From Lentzea flava (GTDB taxonomy: Bacteria > Actinomycetota > Actinomycetes > Mycobacteriales > Pseudonocardiaceae), in contig NZ_BMRE01000064.1 of NCBI RefSeq assembly GCF_014648475.1, forward strand, positions 1-40,215: DNA of 40,215 nucleotides, read 5' to 3'. The position numbers and the translations under genes are program-made. Shown here one piece after another: positions 23,523 through 31,757 of this stretch (the first letter of the stretch is position 1; each line of letters opens with the position of its first letter). Below the pieces are notes generated by a model. That model did not search any database and was not told the origin of the DNA. It saw only the letters and a list, made by a program, of their open reading frames with translations.

Positions 23523-23946
23523 GGTGCTCCACCAGGTGGTCGAGGGCCTTGAGGGCGCGCACCACGTCCTCGCGCTCCGAGGGCTCCAGCTTCGACAGGG
23601 CCGACCCGATTCTCTTCTCGTGCTCGCGCTGCCAGACGAGCAGCTGTTCGTGTCCACGGGGTGAGACGGATAGTCGCGCTACCCGCCTGTCCTTGGGGTC
23701 TCCGCCGCGGACGACGAGGCCCGAGTCGATCAACTGGGACACCAGGCCGGAGACGGTGTTGGGGGCCAGGCGCAGTGCCGCGGCGAGGTCGCCGACCTTC
23801 ATCGGCGGACGTTCCGCGAGGGTCTGCAGCAGCTCTACCTGCGCCATCGGCAGGGATTCCCACGGCCAGTCCGCCCGGATGCTCGTCCGCAGCGCCCGGC
23901 GCAGGCGAGTGACGACGTCGGTGAGCGTGCGGGCTTCGTCTGACAT
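23506..23946 (-). CDS. MarR family regulator, divergent from MFS exporter
   Basis: A 146-aa MarR protein: LLQTLAERPPMKVGDLAAALRLAPNTVSGLVSQLIDSGLVVRGGDPKDRRVARLSVSPRG covers the winged helix with its DxRDxR-like wing (DPKDRR). It is divergently oriented from the MFS gene with 57 bases between starts, which hold an imperfect operator overlapping the MFS -10; autoregulation and repression of the exporter are likely. Start ATG 23946 with TAGGAT 6 bases upstream, i.e. leaderless. The crcB pair follows with overlapping starts and could be cotranscribed, although a functional link to fluoride is not apparent. Confidence 0.9.
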   Translation of the reverse strand: MSDEARTLTDVVTRLRRALRTSIRADWPWESLPMAQVELLQTLAERPPMKVGDLAAALRLAPNTVSGLVSQLIDSGLVVRGGDPKDRRVARLSVSPRGHEQLLVWQREHEKRIGSALSKLEPSEREDVVRALKALDHLVEHLAEPN

Positions 23947-23952
23947 GCGGAA

Positions 23953-23958
23953 ATCCTA
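23953..23958 (-). promoter_or_regulatory. -10 hexamer for leaderless marR transcript
   Basis: TAGGAT on the minus strand, 6 bases before the ATG at 23946. Confidence 0.5.
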
Positions 23959-23987
23959 CTGAACCCGAGGCAATAGCTCGGTGTCAG
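23959..23987. promoter_or_regulatory. Imperfect inverted repeat, putative MarR operator
   Basis: CTGAACCCGAG (23959-23969) and CTCGGTGTCAG (23977-23987) are inverted repeats matching at 9 of 11 positions with a 7-base spacer. The site sits between the two divergent -10 hexamers (23953-23958 minus, 23989-23994 plus), the expected place for a MarR repressor that controls itself and the exporter. Confidence 0.55.
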
Positions 23988-23988
23988 A

Positions 23989-23994
23989 TATAAT
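23989..23994 (+). promoter_or_regulatory. Consensus -10 (TATAAT) of the MFS gene
   Basis: A perfect TATAAT, 9 bases upstream of the MFS ATG at 24004 and directly beside the putative operator. No clear -35 match, so activity may be set mainly by the extended -10 and repressor release. Confidence 0.6.
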
Positions 23995-24003
23995 CTGGCT
24001 ACG

Positions 24004-25038
24004 ATGAACTGGTTCGTCACGGAGTCACCGAGGCCGGCGTGGATCGCGCGTCGGTCGTATGCGCCGTGGTTGGTCATCGCGACGGTGTGCTTCGGGGCGT
24101 TCATGGGGCAGTTGGACGCCTCGATCGTCACGCTCGCGTTCCCCGCGATGAGCGATCACTTCCACGCGAATCCCGAGTGGATCTCGCTCAGCTACCTGAT
24201 CACGCTCGTGGCGTTGCTCGTCCCAATGGGCAGGATCGCGGACCGGTTGGGCCGCAAGATCGTCTACATCTACGGGTTCGCCGTCTTCACCGGCGCGTCG
24301 ATCGCCTGTGTGTACGCGCCCGGCTTCGACGCGCTCATCGCCGCCCGCGTCGCCCAGGCGGTGGGCGCGGCGATGTTGCAGGCCAACAGCGTCGCGCTGG
24401 TGATCACCGCGGTCGCGCCCGAGCAACGGCGCAAGGCGCTCGGCGTCCAGGCGGCGGCGCAGGCCGCGGGGCTCGCGGCAGGGCCGCTCCTCGGCGGGTA
24501 CCTCACCGAGCACCACGGCTGGCAGGCCGTGTTCGCGATCAACGTGCCCATCGGCCTGGTCGCCATGATCGCGGGCCACTACCTGTTGCCTCGCACGAAG
24601 ACCAAGCCGGAGAAGGGGAAGCCGACCTGGCGGGTCCTACCAGGGCTCGTCGGAGTGCTGCTCGCCTACGCCGCGTTGTTCGCACCGATGACGTTGCTCC
24701 CGTTCACCATGAAGCAACCGTTGGCACACATAGGATTCACGACGGCGGCCCTTCCGCTCGGGTTCGCCGTGGCCGCGACCCTGCTCTGCAAGCCGGGCAT
24801 CAGGACAGGAGTGCTGATCACCGCGATCGCGGTGATTCTGCCTGTGCCGCAAGTGTTCCAGCTCGTCACCGCGGGCGTCGGGCTCGGCATCGTCGCGCCC
24901 GCCTGCACGAAACGCGTGATGGCTGCGTTGCCGGAGGCGTCGGCGGGTGTCGGGAGCGGGCTGGTCAACGTCGCGCGAGGACTGGGCACGGCGCTGGGCG
25001 TTGCGGTCGCCACCGCGCTGATTCACACTTTCCAGTGA
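24004..25038 (+). CDS. MFS transporter, DHA2-like, unusually short
   Basis: A 344-aa drug-exporter-like MFS protein. GQLDASIVTLAFPAM is the first-helix motif of the DHA2 drug:H+ antiporters, GRIADRLGRK is motif A and GLAAGPLLGGYL is motif C. About 10-11 helices are visible instead of 14 (DHA2) or 12, with the shortfall in the C-terminal half between about residues 230 and 300. It may be an internally shortened but functional variant or a decayed gene; the reading frame and codon bias are intact. Regulated by the divergent MarR protein (operator at 23959-23987). Substrate unknown; export of a toxic aromatic or drug is typical of such pairs. Confidence 0.85.
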   Translation: MNWFVTESPRPAWIARRSYAPWLVIATVCFGAFMGQLDASIVTLAFPAMSDHFHANPEWISLSYLITLVALLVPMGRIADRLGRKIVYIYGFAVFTGASIACVYAPGFDALIAARVAQAVGAAMLQANSVALVITAVAPEQRRKALGVQAAAQAAGLAAGPLLGGYLTEHHGWQAVFAINVPIGLVAMIAGHYLLPRTKTKPEKGKPTWRVLPGLVGVLLAYAALFAPMTLLPFTMKQPLAHIGFTTAALPLGFAVAATLLCKPGIRTGVLITAIAVILPVPQVFQLVTAGVGLGIVAPACTKRVMAALPEASAGVGSGLVNVARGLGTALGVAVATALIHTFQ

Positions 25039-25100
25039 CGGCAACGGGCCCGGATAGACCAAAAGGGCTCCACCCCTGCCGCACACGTGTGGCGCCTCAG

Positions 25101-25106
25101 TAGCCT
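25101..25106 (+). promoter_or_regulatory. -10 hexamer for leaderless methyltransferase transcript
   Basis: TAGCCT, 6 bases before the ATG at 25113. A 10-bp palindrome CACACGTGTG (25082-25091) lies immediately upstream and could be an operator. Confidence 0.45.
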
Positions 25107-25112
25107 GTGCTC

Positions 25113-25916
25113 ATGTCTGAACGGGTGAGCTGGGTTCCTGAAGGCCTGGACACGGGAAAGCCGAGCGCTGCTCGTCTCTACGACTACCTGCTCGGCGGCG
25201 GGCACAACTTCGCGGCGGACAGAGCGCTGGCGGAGAAGTTCCTGCAGGCCCAGCCGAACGCCCGCACGATCGCGCGGCTGAACAGGGCGTTCCTGCGCCG
25301 GGCCGTGCTGTTCATGATGGACCGCGGCATCCGCCAGTTCCTCGACCTGGGCTCCGGCATCCCGACGGTCGGCAACGTGCACGAGATCGCGCAGAAGGCC
25401 GACCCGGAGGCCCACGTCGTGTACGTGGACTTCGAGGACGTCGCGGTCGCGCACAGCCAGCTCATCCTGGAGGACGACCCGCGCGCGACGATCATCCAGG
25501 AGGACATGACCAAGCCGGAGGCCGTGCTGAAGGCCGCGCAGGAGAGCGGTCTCATCGACTTCTCGCAACCGGTCGGCGTGCTGACCGTCGGCGTCTTCCA
25601 CTTCGTGCCGCCGGAGGCCGACCCCCGCACGATCGTGGCGACCTACCGCGACGCCGTGCCCGAGGGCAGCTACCTCGCGTTCTCCCAGTTCACCCAGGAC
25701 CTGCAGCCGGAGGAGATGGCCGGGGTCGTCGAGGTGATGAAGAAGAGCCAGAACCCGATGTTCCCGCGCACCAGGTCCGAGATCGAGGGGTTCTTCGACG
25801 GGTTCGAGGTGGTCGAGCCGGGCGTCGTGCCGTTGCCCCTGTGGCGGCCGGAGGGCCAGAACACCGACGATCCGGACAAGGCGGGCATTTACGCTGCCGT
25901 CGGCCGCAAGGTGTAG
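25113..25916 (+). CDS. SAM-dependent methyltransferase, PF04672 (DUF574) family
   Basis: A 267-aa protein of the actinomycete-specific S-adenosyl methyltransferase family. The hallmark PSAARLYDYLLGGGHNFAADR lies near the N-terminus, the SAM-binding loop is FLDLGSGIPTVGN, the acidic motif is VVYVDFEDVAVAH, and GVLTVGVFHFVPP follows. Streptomycetes and relatives encode many copies; physiological substrates are mostly unknown. The ATG at 25113 is preferred over GTG 25107 because of the leaderless spacing. No operon partner is obvious, although the PAS-GGDEF gene follows in the same direction after about 55 bases. Confidence 0.9.
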   Translation: MSERVSWVPEGLDTGKPSAARLYDYLLGGGHNFAADRALAEKFLQAQPNARTIARLNRAFLRRAVLFMMDRGIRQFLDLGSGIPTVGNVHEIAQKADPEAHVVYVDFEDVAVAHSQLILEDDPRATIIQEDMTKPEAVLKAAQESGLIDFSQPVGVLTVGVFHFVPPEADPRTIVATYRDAVPEGSYLAFSQFTQDLQPEEMAGVVEVMKKSQNPMFPRTRSEIEGFFDGFEVVEPGVVPLPLWRPEGQNTDDPDKAGIYAAVGRKV

Positions 25917-25970
25917 AGCGCCTGTCGATGTTGGCCAGGGGGCCGCGAGTCCGTACGCTCTGTGCACAGG

Positions 25971-27944
25971 ATGGAACTTCCGGAGCTCGCCGCCCGCTGG
26001 ATGCACGCGCTGACGCCGACCGCGTACATCCCGCTGTCCCACGCCGAAATCCAGCAGGCTCTGCTCGATGCGCTGGTGGAGTTGCCGGAGTCACCTGAAT
26101 CGGTAGCCGATCGATTGGTGTCACTGCACGCAACCGGGCCTGACTCGTTGCGTGCCACGATCGAGGTTCTTTCGCCCACTTTCGAACTACCGCTGCTCGC
26201 CAGGTTGAGCTCCGCGTACGCGCACTACATGCGCATGGACGCGTTCGACCAGCAGGAGCAGATCAAGGTCGCGATCGTGCGGGCCAAGCAGCGGGTCGAG
26301 CGCACGCTGAAGGTCAGCGAGGCCCGGTTCAAGGAGGTGTTCGCGTCCAGCGCGCTGGGCATCGCGATCACCGACTTCGACGGCAGGTGCGTCGAGGCCA
26401 ACGACACGCTCGCCGAGATCGTCGGGCTGGAGTCGGGTGCCGATCTCGTCGGACGGCAGCTGATCGACTACTTCCACCCTGAGGACAAGGCCGCGCTCGC
26501 CGCCTCGTACCGGCAGGTGCGCGACGGGCACGTGGAGCGGTTCCGCGACCAGCGCAAGCTGATCCGCGAGGACGACGAACCGGTGTGGGTGCACCTCGCG
26601 GCCTCGTTGCTGGCCGACGCGGACGACGAGCCGACGCACCACGTGACGATGGTCGAGGACATCAGCGAGCTGCACCTGTTGCAGCGCAGCCTGGACCACC
26701 AGCTGCTGCACGACTCGCTGACGGGCCTCTCGAACCGCCAGCACTTCATCACGCAGGTGGAACGCCGCATCGGCAGCGACCCGATCACGTTGTACCACTT
26801 GGGTTTGGATGCGTTCTCGGTCGTCAACAACGGCCTGGGCCACGAGACCGGCGACAAGCTGCTCAAGATCGTCGCGTCCAGGCTCCGCAAGCTGGCCGAG
26901 GAGAAGAAGGCCGTGGTCGCGCGGATCGGCGGCGACGAGTTCGCGCTGATGACGATCTCGGATCACGTCACCTCGACCATCGAGGAGATCCAGGCGACGC
27001 TCGCCGAAGCGACCTTTGTGGACGATCACGGCATCGCGCTGTCGGCGAGCATCGGCGTGGTGGACCGGCCTGCGGCGTTCGTCACGGCGGCCGAGCTCAT
27101 GCGGTGCGCGAACGCCGCGCTGCGCCAGGCCAAGGCGCGCGGCAAGCGGCAGTGGGCCCTGCACGACCCGCACGACGACGCCCGCCGCCGCGGCAGGTAC
27201 GCGCTGGCCGCGTCGATGCCGGGAGCGTGGGAGCACGGCGAGCTGGAGATCGTCTACGCGCCGGTGCACGACCTGGAGACCCGGGAGGTGCTCGGTGCCG
27301 TCGCCCGCCTGCACTGGGACGACCTGAGCCACAACGACACCATGGCGCTCGCCGACTCGACGGGCCTGTCCCTGCCGATCGGCAAGTGGCTGCTGCGTGA
27401 GGCCTGCGCACAGGCCGCGAGATGGGTGGCGGAGTTCGGTGATCGGGCGCCCACGCTGCACATCGCGTTGGGCGCCTTGCAGTCTCGCGACGAGGACCTG
27501 GTCGCCGACGTCAAACGCGCGCTCGACGAGACGGGGCTGCCGCCGGAACAGCTGCGGATCGCACTCGACATCTCGTCGGTGCTGGCCGGCGACGACAACG
27601 CGGTGGTGCTGCACGACAGCGGCATCGTGACGGCGCTGGACGGCTTCCGCGGCGGGCACGACGAACTGGCCGTGCTGACCGAGGTGCCGGTGCGCACGGT
27701 GATCACCCGAGCGCCCGCGCCCACACCGGACTCCCCGCTGCGCCAGGCGATGCGCGACCTCATCGCCACCGTGCACAGCTTCGGCGTGCGGTTCGGCGTC
27801 GACGAGGTGCACACCCTCTCCGACGCCGAGCACTGGCGTTCCGCCGGCGCGGACGGCGTGATCGGGCTGCTGCCGGCCCTGTCCGCGGACGAGGTGACGG
27901 AACTGCTGACTACAGCGCCTTCACCGCCGCCAGCAGCTTCGTGA
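25971..27944 (+). CDS. PAS-GGDEF-degenerate EAL protein (diguanylate cyclase)
   Basis: A 657-aa soluble c-di-GMP signalling protein. An N-terminal helical region (1-115) precedes a PAS domain (about 117-235, RFKEVFASSALGIAITDFDG). The GGDEF domain follows, with an intact RIGGDEFAL active site near residues 318-326 and no RxxD inhibitory site upstream. A C-terminal EAL-like domain (about 410-657) reads LGAVARLHW where EALLRW is expected and DGFRGGHDEL where DDFGTGxSS is expected; it therefore lacks metal-binding residues and is probably not a phosphodiesterase. No transmembrane segments are seen. Start: ATG 25971 or, nine bases upstream, GTG 25962; TACGCT at 25954-25959 is a possible -10. The 3' end overlaps pntB on the other strand by 35 bases. 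Confidence 0.88.
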   Translation: MELPELAARWMHALTPTAYIPLSHAEIQQALLDALVELPESPESVADRLVSLHATGPDSLRATIEVLSPTFELPLLARLSSAYAHYMRMDAFDQQEQIKVAIVRAKQRVERTLKVSEARFKEVFASSALGIAITDFDGRCVEANDTLAEIVGLESGADLVGRQLIDYFHPEDKAALAASYRQVRDGHVERFRDQRKLIREDDEPVWVHLAASLLADADDEPTHHVTMVEDISELHLLQRSLDHQLLHDSLTGLSNRQHFITQVERRIGSDPITLYHLGLDAFSVVNNGLGHETGDKLLKIVASRLRKLAEEKKAVVARIGGDEFALMTISDHVTSTIEEIQATLAEATFVDDHGIALSASIGVVDRPAAFVTAAELMRCANAALRQAKARGKRQWALHDPHDDARRRGRYALAASMPGAWEHGELEIVYAPVHDLETREVLGAVARLHWDDLSHNDTMALADSTGLSLPIGKWLLREACAQAARWVAEFGDRAPTLHIALGALQSRDEDLVADVKRALDETGLPPEQLRIALDISSVLAGDDNAVVLHDSGIVTALDGFRGGHDELAVLTEVPVRTVITRAPAPTPDSPLRQAMRDLIATVHSFGVRFGVDEVHTLSDAEHWRSAGADGVIGLLPALSADEVTELLTTAPSPPPAAS

Positions 27945-29268
27945 GCGAGTCCTTCGCGTCACCGAACAGCAACGTCGTCTTGGGGTTGTAGAGCAGCTCG
28001 TTGTCCACACCGGCGAAGCCCGGCCGCATCGACCGCTTCATGAACACCACCGACTTCGCGCGGTCGACGTCGAAGATCGGCATGCCGTAGATCGGGCTGG
28101 ACGGCTCGTCGCGCGCGCCGGGGTTCACCACGTCGTTCGCACCGACCACCAGCGCGACGTCGACGGAGGTGATGCCGGGGTTGATGTCGTCGAGTTCCTT
28201 GAGCTGCTCGTACGGCACGTCCGCCTCGGCCAGCAGCACGTTCATGTGCCCCGGCATCCGTCCCGCGACCGGGTGGATCCCGTACGACACGCTGACTCCG
28301 CGCTGTTCGAGCTGCGACACGAGCTCCCGTGCGGCGTGCTGCGCCTGGGCGACCGCGAGCCCGTAGCCGGGCACGACGACGACGTTGTTCGCGTACCCCA
28401 ACAGGATCGCGACGTCCTCCACCGTTCCGGCCTTGACCGTGCGCTGTTCTTCTCCTTGTGCCGCAACGGCCGTGGCTTTGAACGCGCCGAAGAGGATGTT
28501 CGCGAGCGACCGCCCCATCGCCTGCGCCATCAACCGGGTCAGGATGGTGCCGGACGCGCCGACGAGCGTGCCCGCGACGATCAGCAGCGTGTTGGCGAGC
28601 ACGTAGCCGGACGCGGCGACCGCGAGACCGGTGAACGCGTTGAGCAACGAGATCGCGATCGGCACGTCCGCACCGCCGACGGGCAGCACGAACAGCACGC
28701 CGAGCGCGAGTCCCGCGATCGCGAGCAGCCACAGCAGCAGGCCGTTCTCGGTCGTCATCACCAGGGCGCCCAGGGCGACCGACGAGACACCGGCCGCGAT
28801 CGCGAGCTGCTGTCCCGCCGGCAGCAGCACCGGCCGGGTCGTCATCAGCTCCTGCAGCTTCAGGAACGTGACCACCGAACCGGAGAAGCTGACCGAGCCG
28901 ATCAGCACGGTGAGCACGGTCGCGAGCAGGAACAGGAAGCCCGGATCGCGCACCGCGAAGAACTCGGCCAACGCCACCAGCGCCGCCGCCGCGCCACCGA
29001 CTCCGTTGAACAGAGCGACCATCTGCGGGATGGCGGTCATCTTCACCGACCGCGCGGCCGGGATGCCCACAGCCACACCGAGCGCGACGGCGATCAGGAT
29101 CAACAGTCCGTTGTGGACGACGCCGTGCACGTACGCGGTGACGACGGCGACGAGCATGCCGAACGCGCCGATGAAGTTGCCGTAGCGCGCGTATTTGGGC
29201 GAGCTCAAACCCTTCAGCGCCAGGATGAAGCACAGCGCCGCGACGAGGTACATCAGCTGGACGATCAT
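27910..29268 (-). CDS. pntB: NAD(P) transhydrogenase subunit beta
   Basis: A 452-aa beta subunit of proton-translocating transhydrogenase. About eight to nine N-terminal membrane helices (from LMYLVAALCFILALKGLSS) are followed by the soluble NADP(H)-binding domain III: VVVVPGYGLAVAQAQHA, SYGIHPVAGRMPGHMNVLLAEADVP and VGANDVVNPGA are family signatures. It converts NADH plus NADP+ to NAD+ plus NADPH using the proton gradient, together with the two alpha-part proteins encoded upstream. Its ATG overlaps the pntAB stop (29265-29268). It converges with the GGDEF gene, overlapping it by 35 bases. Confidence 0.95.
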   Translation of the reverse strand: MIVQLMYLVAALCFILALKGLSSPKYARYGNFIGAFGMLVAVVTAYVHGVVHNGLLILIAVALGVAVGIPAARSVKMTAIPQMVALFNGVGGAAAALVALAEFFAVRDPGFLFLLATVLTVLIGSVSFSGSVVTFLKLQELMTTRPVLLPAGQQLAIAAGVSSVALGALVMTTENGLLLWLLAIAGLALGVLFVLPVGGADVPIAISLLNAFTGLAVAASGYVLANTLLIVAGTLVGASGTILTRLMAQAMGRSLANILFGAFKATAVAAQGEEQRTVKAGTVEDVAILLGYANNVVVVPGYGLAVAQAQHAARELVSQLEQRGVSVSYGIHPVAGRMPGHMNVLLAEADVPYEQLKELDDINPGITSVDVALVVGANDVVNPGARDEPSSPIYGMPIFDVDRAKSVVFMKRSMRPGFAGVDNELLYNPKTTLLFGDAKDSLTKLLAAVKAL

Positions 29269-29531
29269 TTGCGGAACATCTCCAGCATCCGGTCGGTCAC
29301 CACGAAGCCGCCGACGACGTTGACCGTGGCCAGGAAGACCGCGAGCAGCCCGAGCACGAGCTCCAGAGTGCTCTCGGCGGACCCGGTGATCAGGATCGCG
29401 CCGACGAGGATGACGCCGTGGATGGCGTTCGCGCCGGACATCAGCGGCGTGTGCAGGATCGTGGACACCTTCGAGACCACCTCGAAGCCCACGAACACGG
29501 CCAGCACGAAGATCGTCAGCAGGTCGATCAC
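29265..29531 (-). CDS. pntAB: NAD(P) transhydrogenase subunit alpha, membrane part
   Basis: An 88-aa protein with three membrane helices (LLTIFVLAVFVGFEVVSKV, LMSGANAIHGVILVGAILI, ELVLGLLAVFLATVNVVGGF). This is the separate membrane portion of the alpha subunit found in bacteria with three-gene transhydrogenases. ATGA overlaps on both sides (29528-29531 with pntAA, 29265-29268 with pntB) show tight translational coupling. Confidence 0.93.
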   Translation of the reverse strand: MIDLLTIFVLAVFVGFEVVSKVSTILHTPLMSGANAIHGVILVGAILITGSAESTLELVLGLLAVFLATVNVVGGFVVTDRMLEMFRK

Positions 29532-30625
29532 GGCAACTCCTTGCGGATCCGACCGTCGTGGGTGAGGCAGCAGCCGTCGAGCACCTCGTCGTCGAGGTTC
29601 GGCTGCACCACGCCGTCCACGATCATCAGCTTGAGCAGGTTGAGCACGTTGCGCGCGTACAGGCGGCTCGCGTGCACGGGCATCGACGACGGCAGGTTCA
29701 ACGCGCCGTGCACGAGCACCTCGCCGACCCAGGTCTCTTGTCCCGCAACGGAAGCAGTGCAGTTGCCGCCGGACTCCGCTGCCAGGTCGACCAGAACGCT
29801 GCCCGGTGCCATCGCCTTGAGCATGTCGGTCGTGACGAGCACCGGGGCCTTGCGGCCGGGGATGGCCGCCGTCGTGATCACCACGTCGGACGCGGCGACG
29901 TGCTCGCCGATGAGTTCCCGTTGGCGTTCCAGGAACTCCTCGGACTGCACCGACGCGTAGACGCCGGACTGCGTCTCCAGGTCGAGCTCGAGGAACTTGG
30001 CGCCGAGGCTGCGGACCTCCTCCCCCGCCGCCCTGCGCACGTCGTAGGCCTCGACGACGGCGCCGAGCCTGCGCGCGGTCGCGATCGCCTGCAGGCCGGC
30101 GACGCCCGCGCCGAGGACGAGCACCTTGGCCGGCGGCACGGTGCCCGCGGCCGTCGTGAACATGGGCAGGAAGCGCGGTAGTCGTTCGGCGGCGACCAGA
30201 ACGGCCCGGTAGCCCGCCACCAGAGCCTGCGAGGACAGGGCATCAGCGCTCTGGGCACGCGTGACGCGAGGCAGCAGGTCGAAGCTGAACGACGTGATGC
30301 GGCGGTCGCGGTAGACCTCGAGCAGGTCCCGCTCGGTCGCGGGCTGCAGGAAGCTGATCGTGATCGCGCCGGGTTTGAGTCTCGTGGCCTGGTCGAGGGT
30401 CAACGGCTGCACGGACACCACGACGTCGGACTCCGGCGTCGGGTCCTCCGGGGTCACGGTCGCCCCGGCCGCGCGGTAGGCGGCGTCGACGGCGTGGGCG
30501 TGACGGCCGGCGCCTTCCTGGACGTGCACGGTCAGTCCGGCGTCGACCAGCGACGACACCGTGTCCGGTACGCAGGCGACGCGACGCTCGGCGGGCCGCG
30601 ACTCTGCGGGTGTTCCCACTCTCAC
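29528..30625 (-). CDS. pntAA: NAD(P) transhydrogenase subunit alpha, NAD-binding part
   Basis: A 365-aa soluble NAD(H)-binding domain I related to alanine dehydrogenase. It opens VRVGTPAESRPAERRVACVPD, contains the nucleotide-binding VLVLGAGVAGLQAIATARRLGA and ends before the membrane part. The start is set at GTG 30625 because family members begin with MRIGxPxE, and TAACGT lies 7 bases upstream (leaderless pattern); a GTG at 30634 would add three residues. It is the first gene of the pntAA-pntAB-pntB set and lies 39 bases downstream of the amino acid permease gene on the same strand. Confidence 0.93.
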   Translation of the reverse strand: MRVGTPAESRPAERRVACVPDTVSSLVDAGLTVHVQEGAGRHAHAVDAAYRAAGATVTPEDPTPESDVVVSVQPLTLDQATRLKPGAITISFLQPATERDLLEVYRDRRITSFSFDLLPRVTRAQSADALSSQALVAGYRAVLVAAERLPRFLPMFTTAAGTVPPAKVLVLGAGVAGLQAIATARRLGAVVEAYDVRRAAGEEVRSLGAKFLELDLETQSGVYASVQSEEFLERQRELIGEHVAASDVVITTAAIPGRKAPVLVTTDMLKAMAPGSVLVDLAAESGGNCTASVAGQETWVGEVLVHGALNLPSSMPVHASRLYARNVLNLLKLMIVDGVVQPNLDDEVLDGCCLTHDGRIRKELP

Positions 30626-30632
30626 CGTACGC

Positions 30633-30638
30633 ACGTTA
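30633..30638 (-). promoter_or_regulatory. -10 hexamer for leaderless pntAA transcript
   Basis: TAACGT on the minus strand, 7 bases before the GTG at 30625, in the 39-bp gap after the permease gene. It would allow expression of the transhydrogenase independent of the genes upstream. Confidence 0.45.
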
Positions 30639-30664
30639 CGCGATCAAAGGTGACCTGGGCCACA

Positions 30665-31735
30665 TCACAGTTGCCAGAGCACCGCACCGGCGAGCGTCAG
30701 GCACCCCACCAGCCCAAGCGCGGGCACGACGCGCTTACCGAGCGTCCACGCGCTGGCGTTGGCGATCGCGTAGTAGAGCAACACGCAGAACGAGCTGAAC
30801 ACGATCGCTCGCGTGACGTCCACGGCGAGCACCAGCGCGATGGCGGCCACCCCGGTGGCGATCTCGGCGGCGCGCAGATCGGCCAGGAACGCAGGCAACC
30901 TGCGGTCGCGGGCCATGGCCAGCGTGGTCCGGCTGACGCCCAGCTGCAGCGAGAGCAACGACCCGAGCGCCGCCAGACAGGCACCGGCCCGGATGACGGG
31001 AGCCCACGTCGGCGACACGTCGGCGAGCGTCTTCGTCGCGAGGTCGCTGCCCAGCGCGTTCAACGCGGTGAGCGCCACGATCGCGTAGACGATCAACGTG
31101 ATCGCCAGCGCGATGACCACGGCTCGCGGAATCGTCTTCTGCGGCTCCTTGACCTCCTCTCCGAGGGTGGCGATGCGCGCGTAGCCCGCGAACGCGAAGA
31201 ACAGGAGCGCGGCGGCGGGGAGGATGCCGGACGGGAGGAAGTCAGCCGGCGCCGCCGCGTCCCGAGCCGTGACGGTCGTCAGGGCCAGCACGAGCAGAAC
31301 TGCGATCACGATGATCCTGGTGGCCAGTGCGGACTTCTGGACACCGGTCAGGTTGAGCACGGTCAACGCCACGATTGCCGCCACCGCAACGGGTTTCGGC
31401 GCACCGACGTAGGTGCCGACCGTCAACGCCATGGCCGCGCACGACGCCGTCTTGCCCAGCACGAACGCCCAGCCGGCCAGGTCGCCCCAGATCCGCCCGA
31501 GCCGTTCGCGCCCGTAGACGTAGGTGCCGCCGGACTGCGGGTACTTCGCGGCCAGCCAGGCGCTCGACAACGCGTTGCAGCAGGCGATCACGCCCGCGAT
31601 GACGAGGCTGACGAGCAGCGCGGACCCGGCCGCCGCCGCGGCCGGGGCGAACACCGCGAACACTCCAGCGCCGATCATCGAGCCGAGCCCGACGAAGACG
31701 GCATCGGTCAGGGTCAGACTTCGGGTCAGTTGCAC
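30665..31735 (-). CDS. APC family amino acid permease
   Basis: A 356-aa membrane protein of the amino acid-polyamine-organocation superfamily. The first-helix motif GLGSMIGAGVFAVFAPAAAAAG and the CCNALSSAWLAAKYPQSGGTYVYGRERLG segment are typical, and FFAFAGYARIATLGEEVKEPQKTIPRA is the conserved loop after helix 6. About 10-11 helices are present, short of the usual 12 and about 430-480 residues. The start is GTG at 31735; the ribosome binding site is weak. It begins 22 bases after the nitric oxide synthase gene on the same strand, suggesting cotranscription, so an arginine (NOS substrate) or citrulline transport role is plausible but unproven. Confidence 0.87.
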   Translation of the reverse strand: MQLTRSLTLTDAVFVGLGSMIGAGVFAVFAPAAAAAGSALLVSLVIAGVIACCNALSSAWLAAKYPQSGGTYVYGRERLGRIWGDLAGWAFVLGKTASCAAMALTVGTYVGAPKPVAVAAIVALTVLNLTGVQKSALATRIIVIAVLLVLALTTVTARDAAAPADFLPSGILPAAALLFFAFAGYARIATLGEEVKEPQKTIPRAVVIALAITLIVYAIVALTALNALGSDLATKTLADVSPTWAPVIRAGACLAALGSLLSLQLGVSRTTLAMARDRRLPAFLADLRAAEIATGVAAIALVLAVDVTRAIVFSSFCVLLYYAIANASAWTLGKRVVPALGLVGCLTLAGAVLWQL

Positions 31736-31757
31736 CCGGACAGTGTGCCGCCAAGGA

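Noticed and set aside
22840..23946. crcB fluoride riboswitch near the channel genes
   Set aside because: The region upstream of the first crcB is marR coding sequence, and the conserved riboswitch core could not be recognised by eye.
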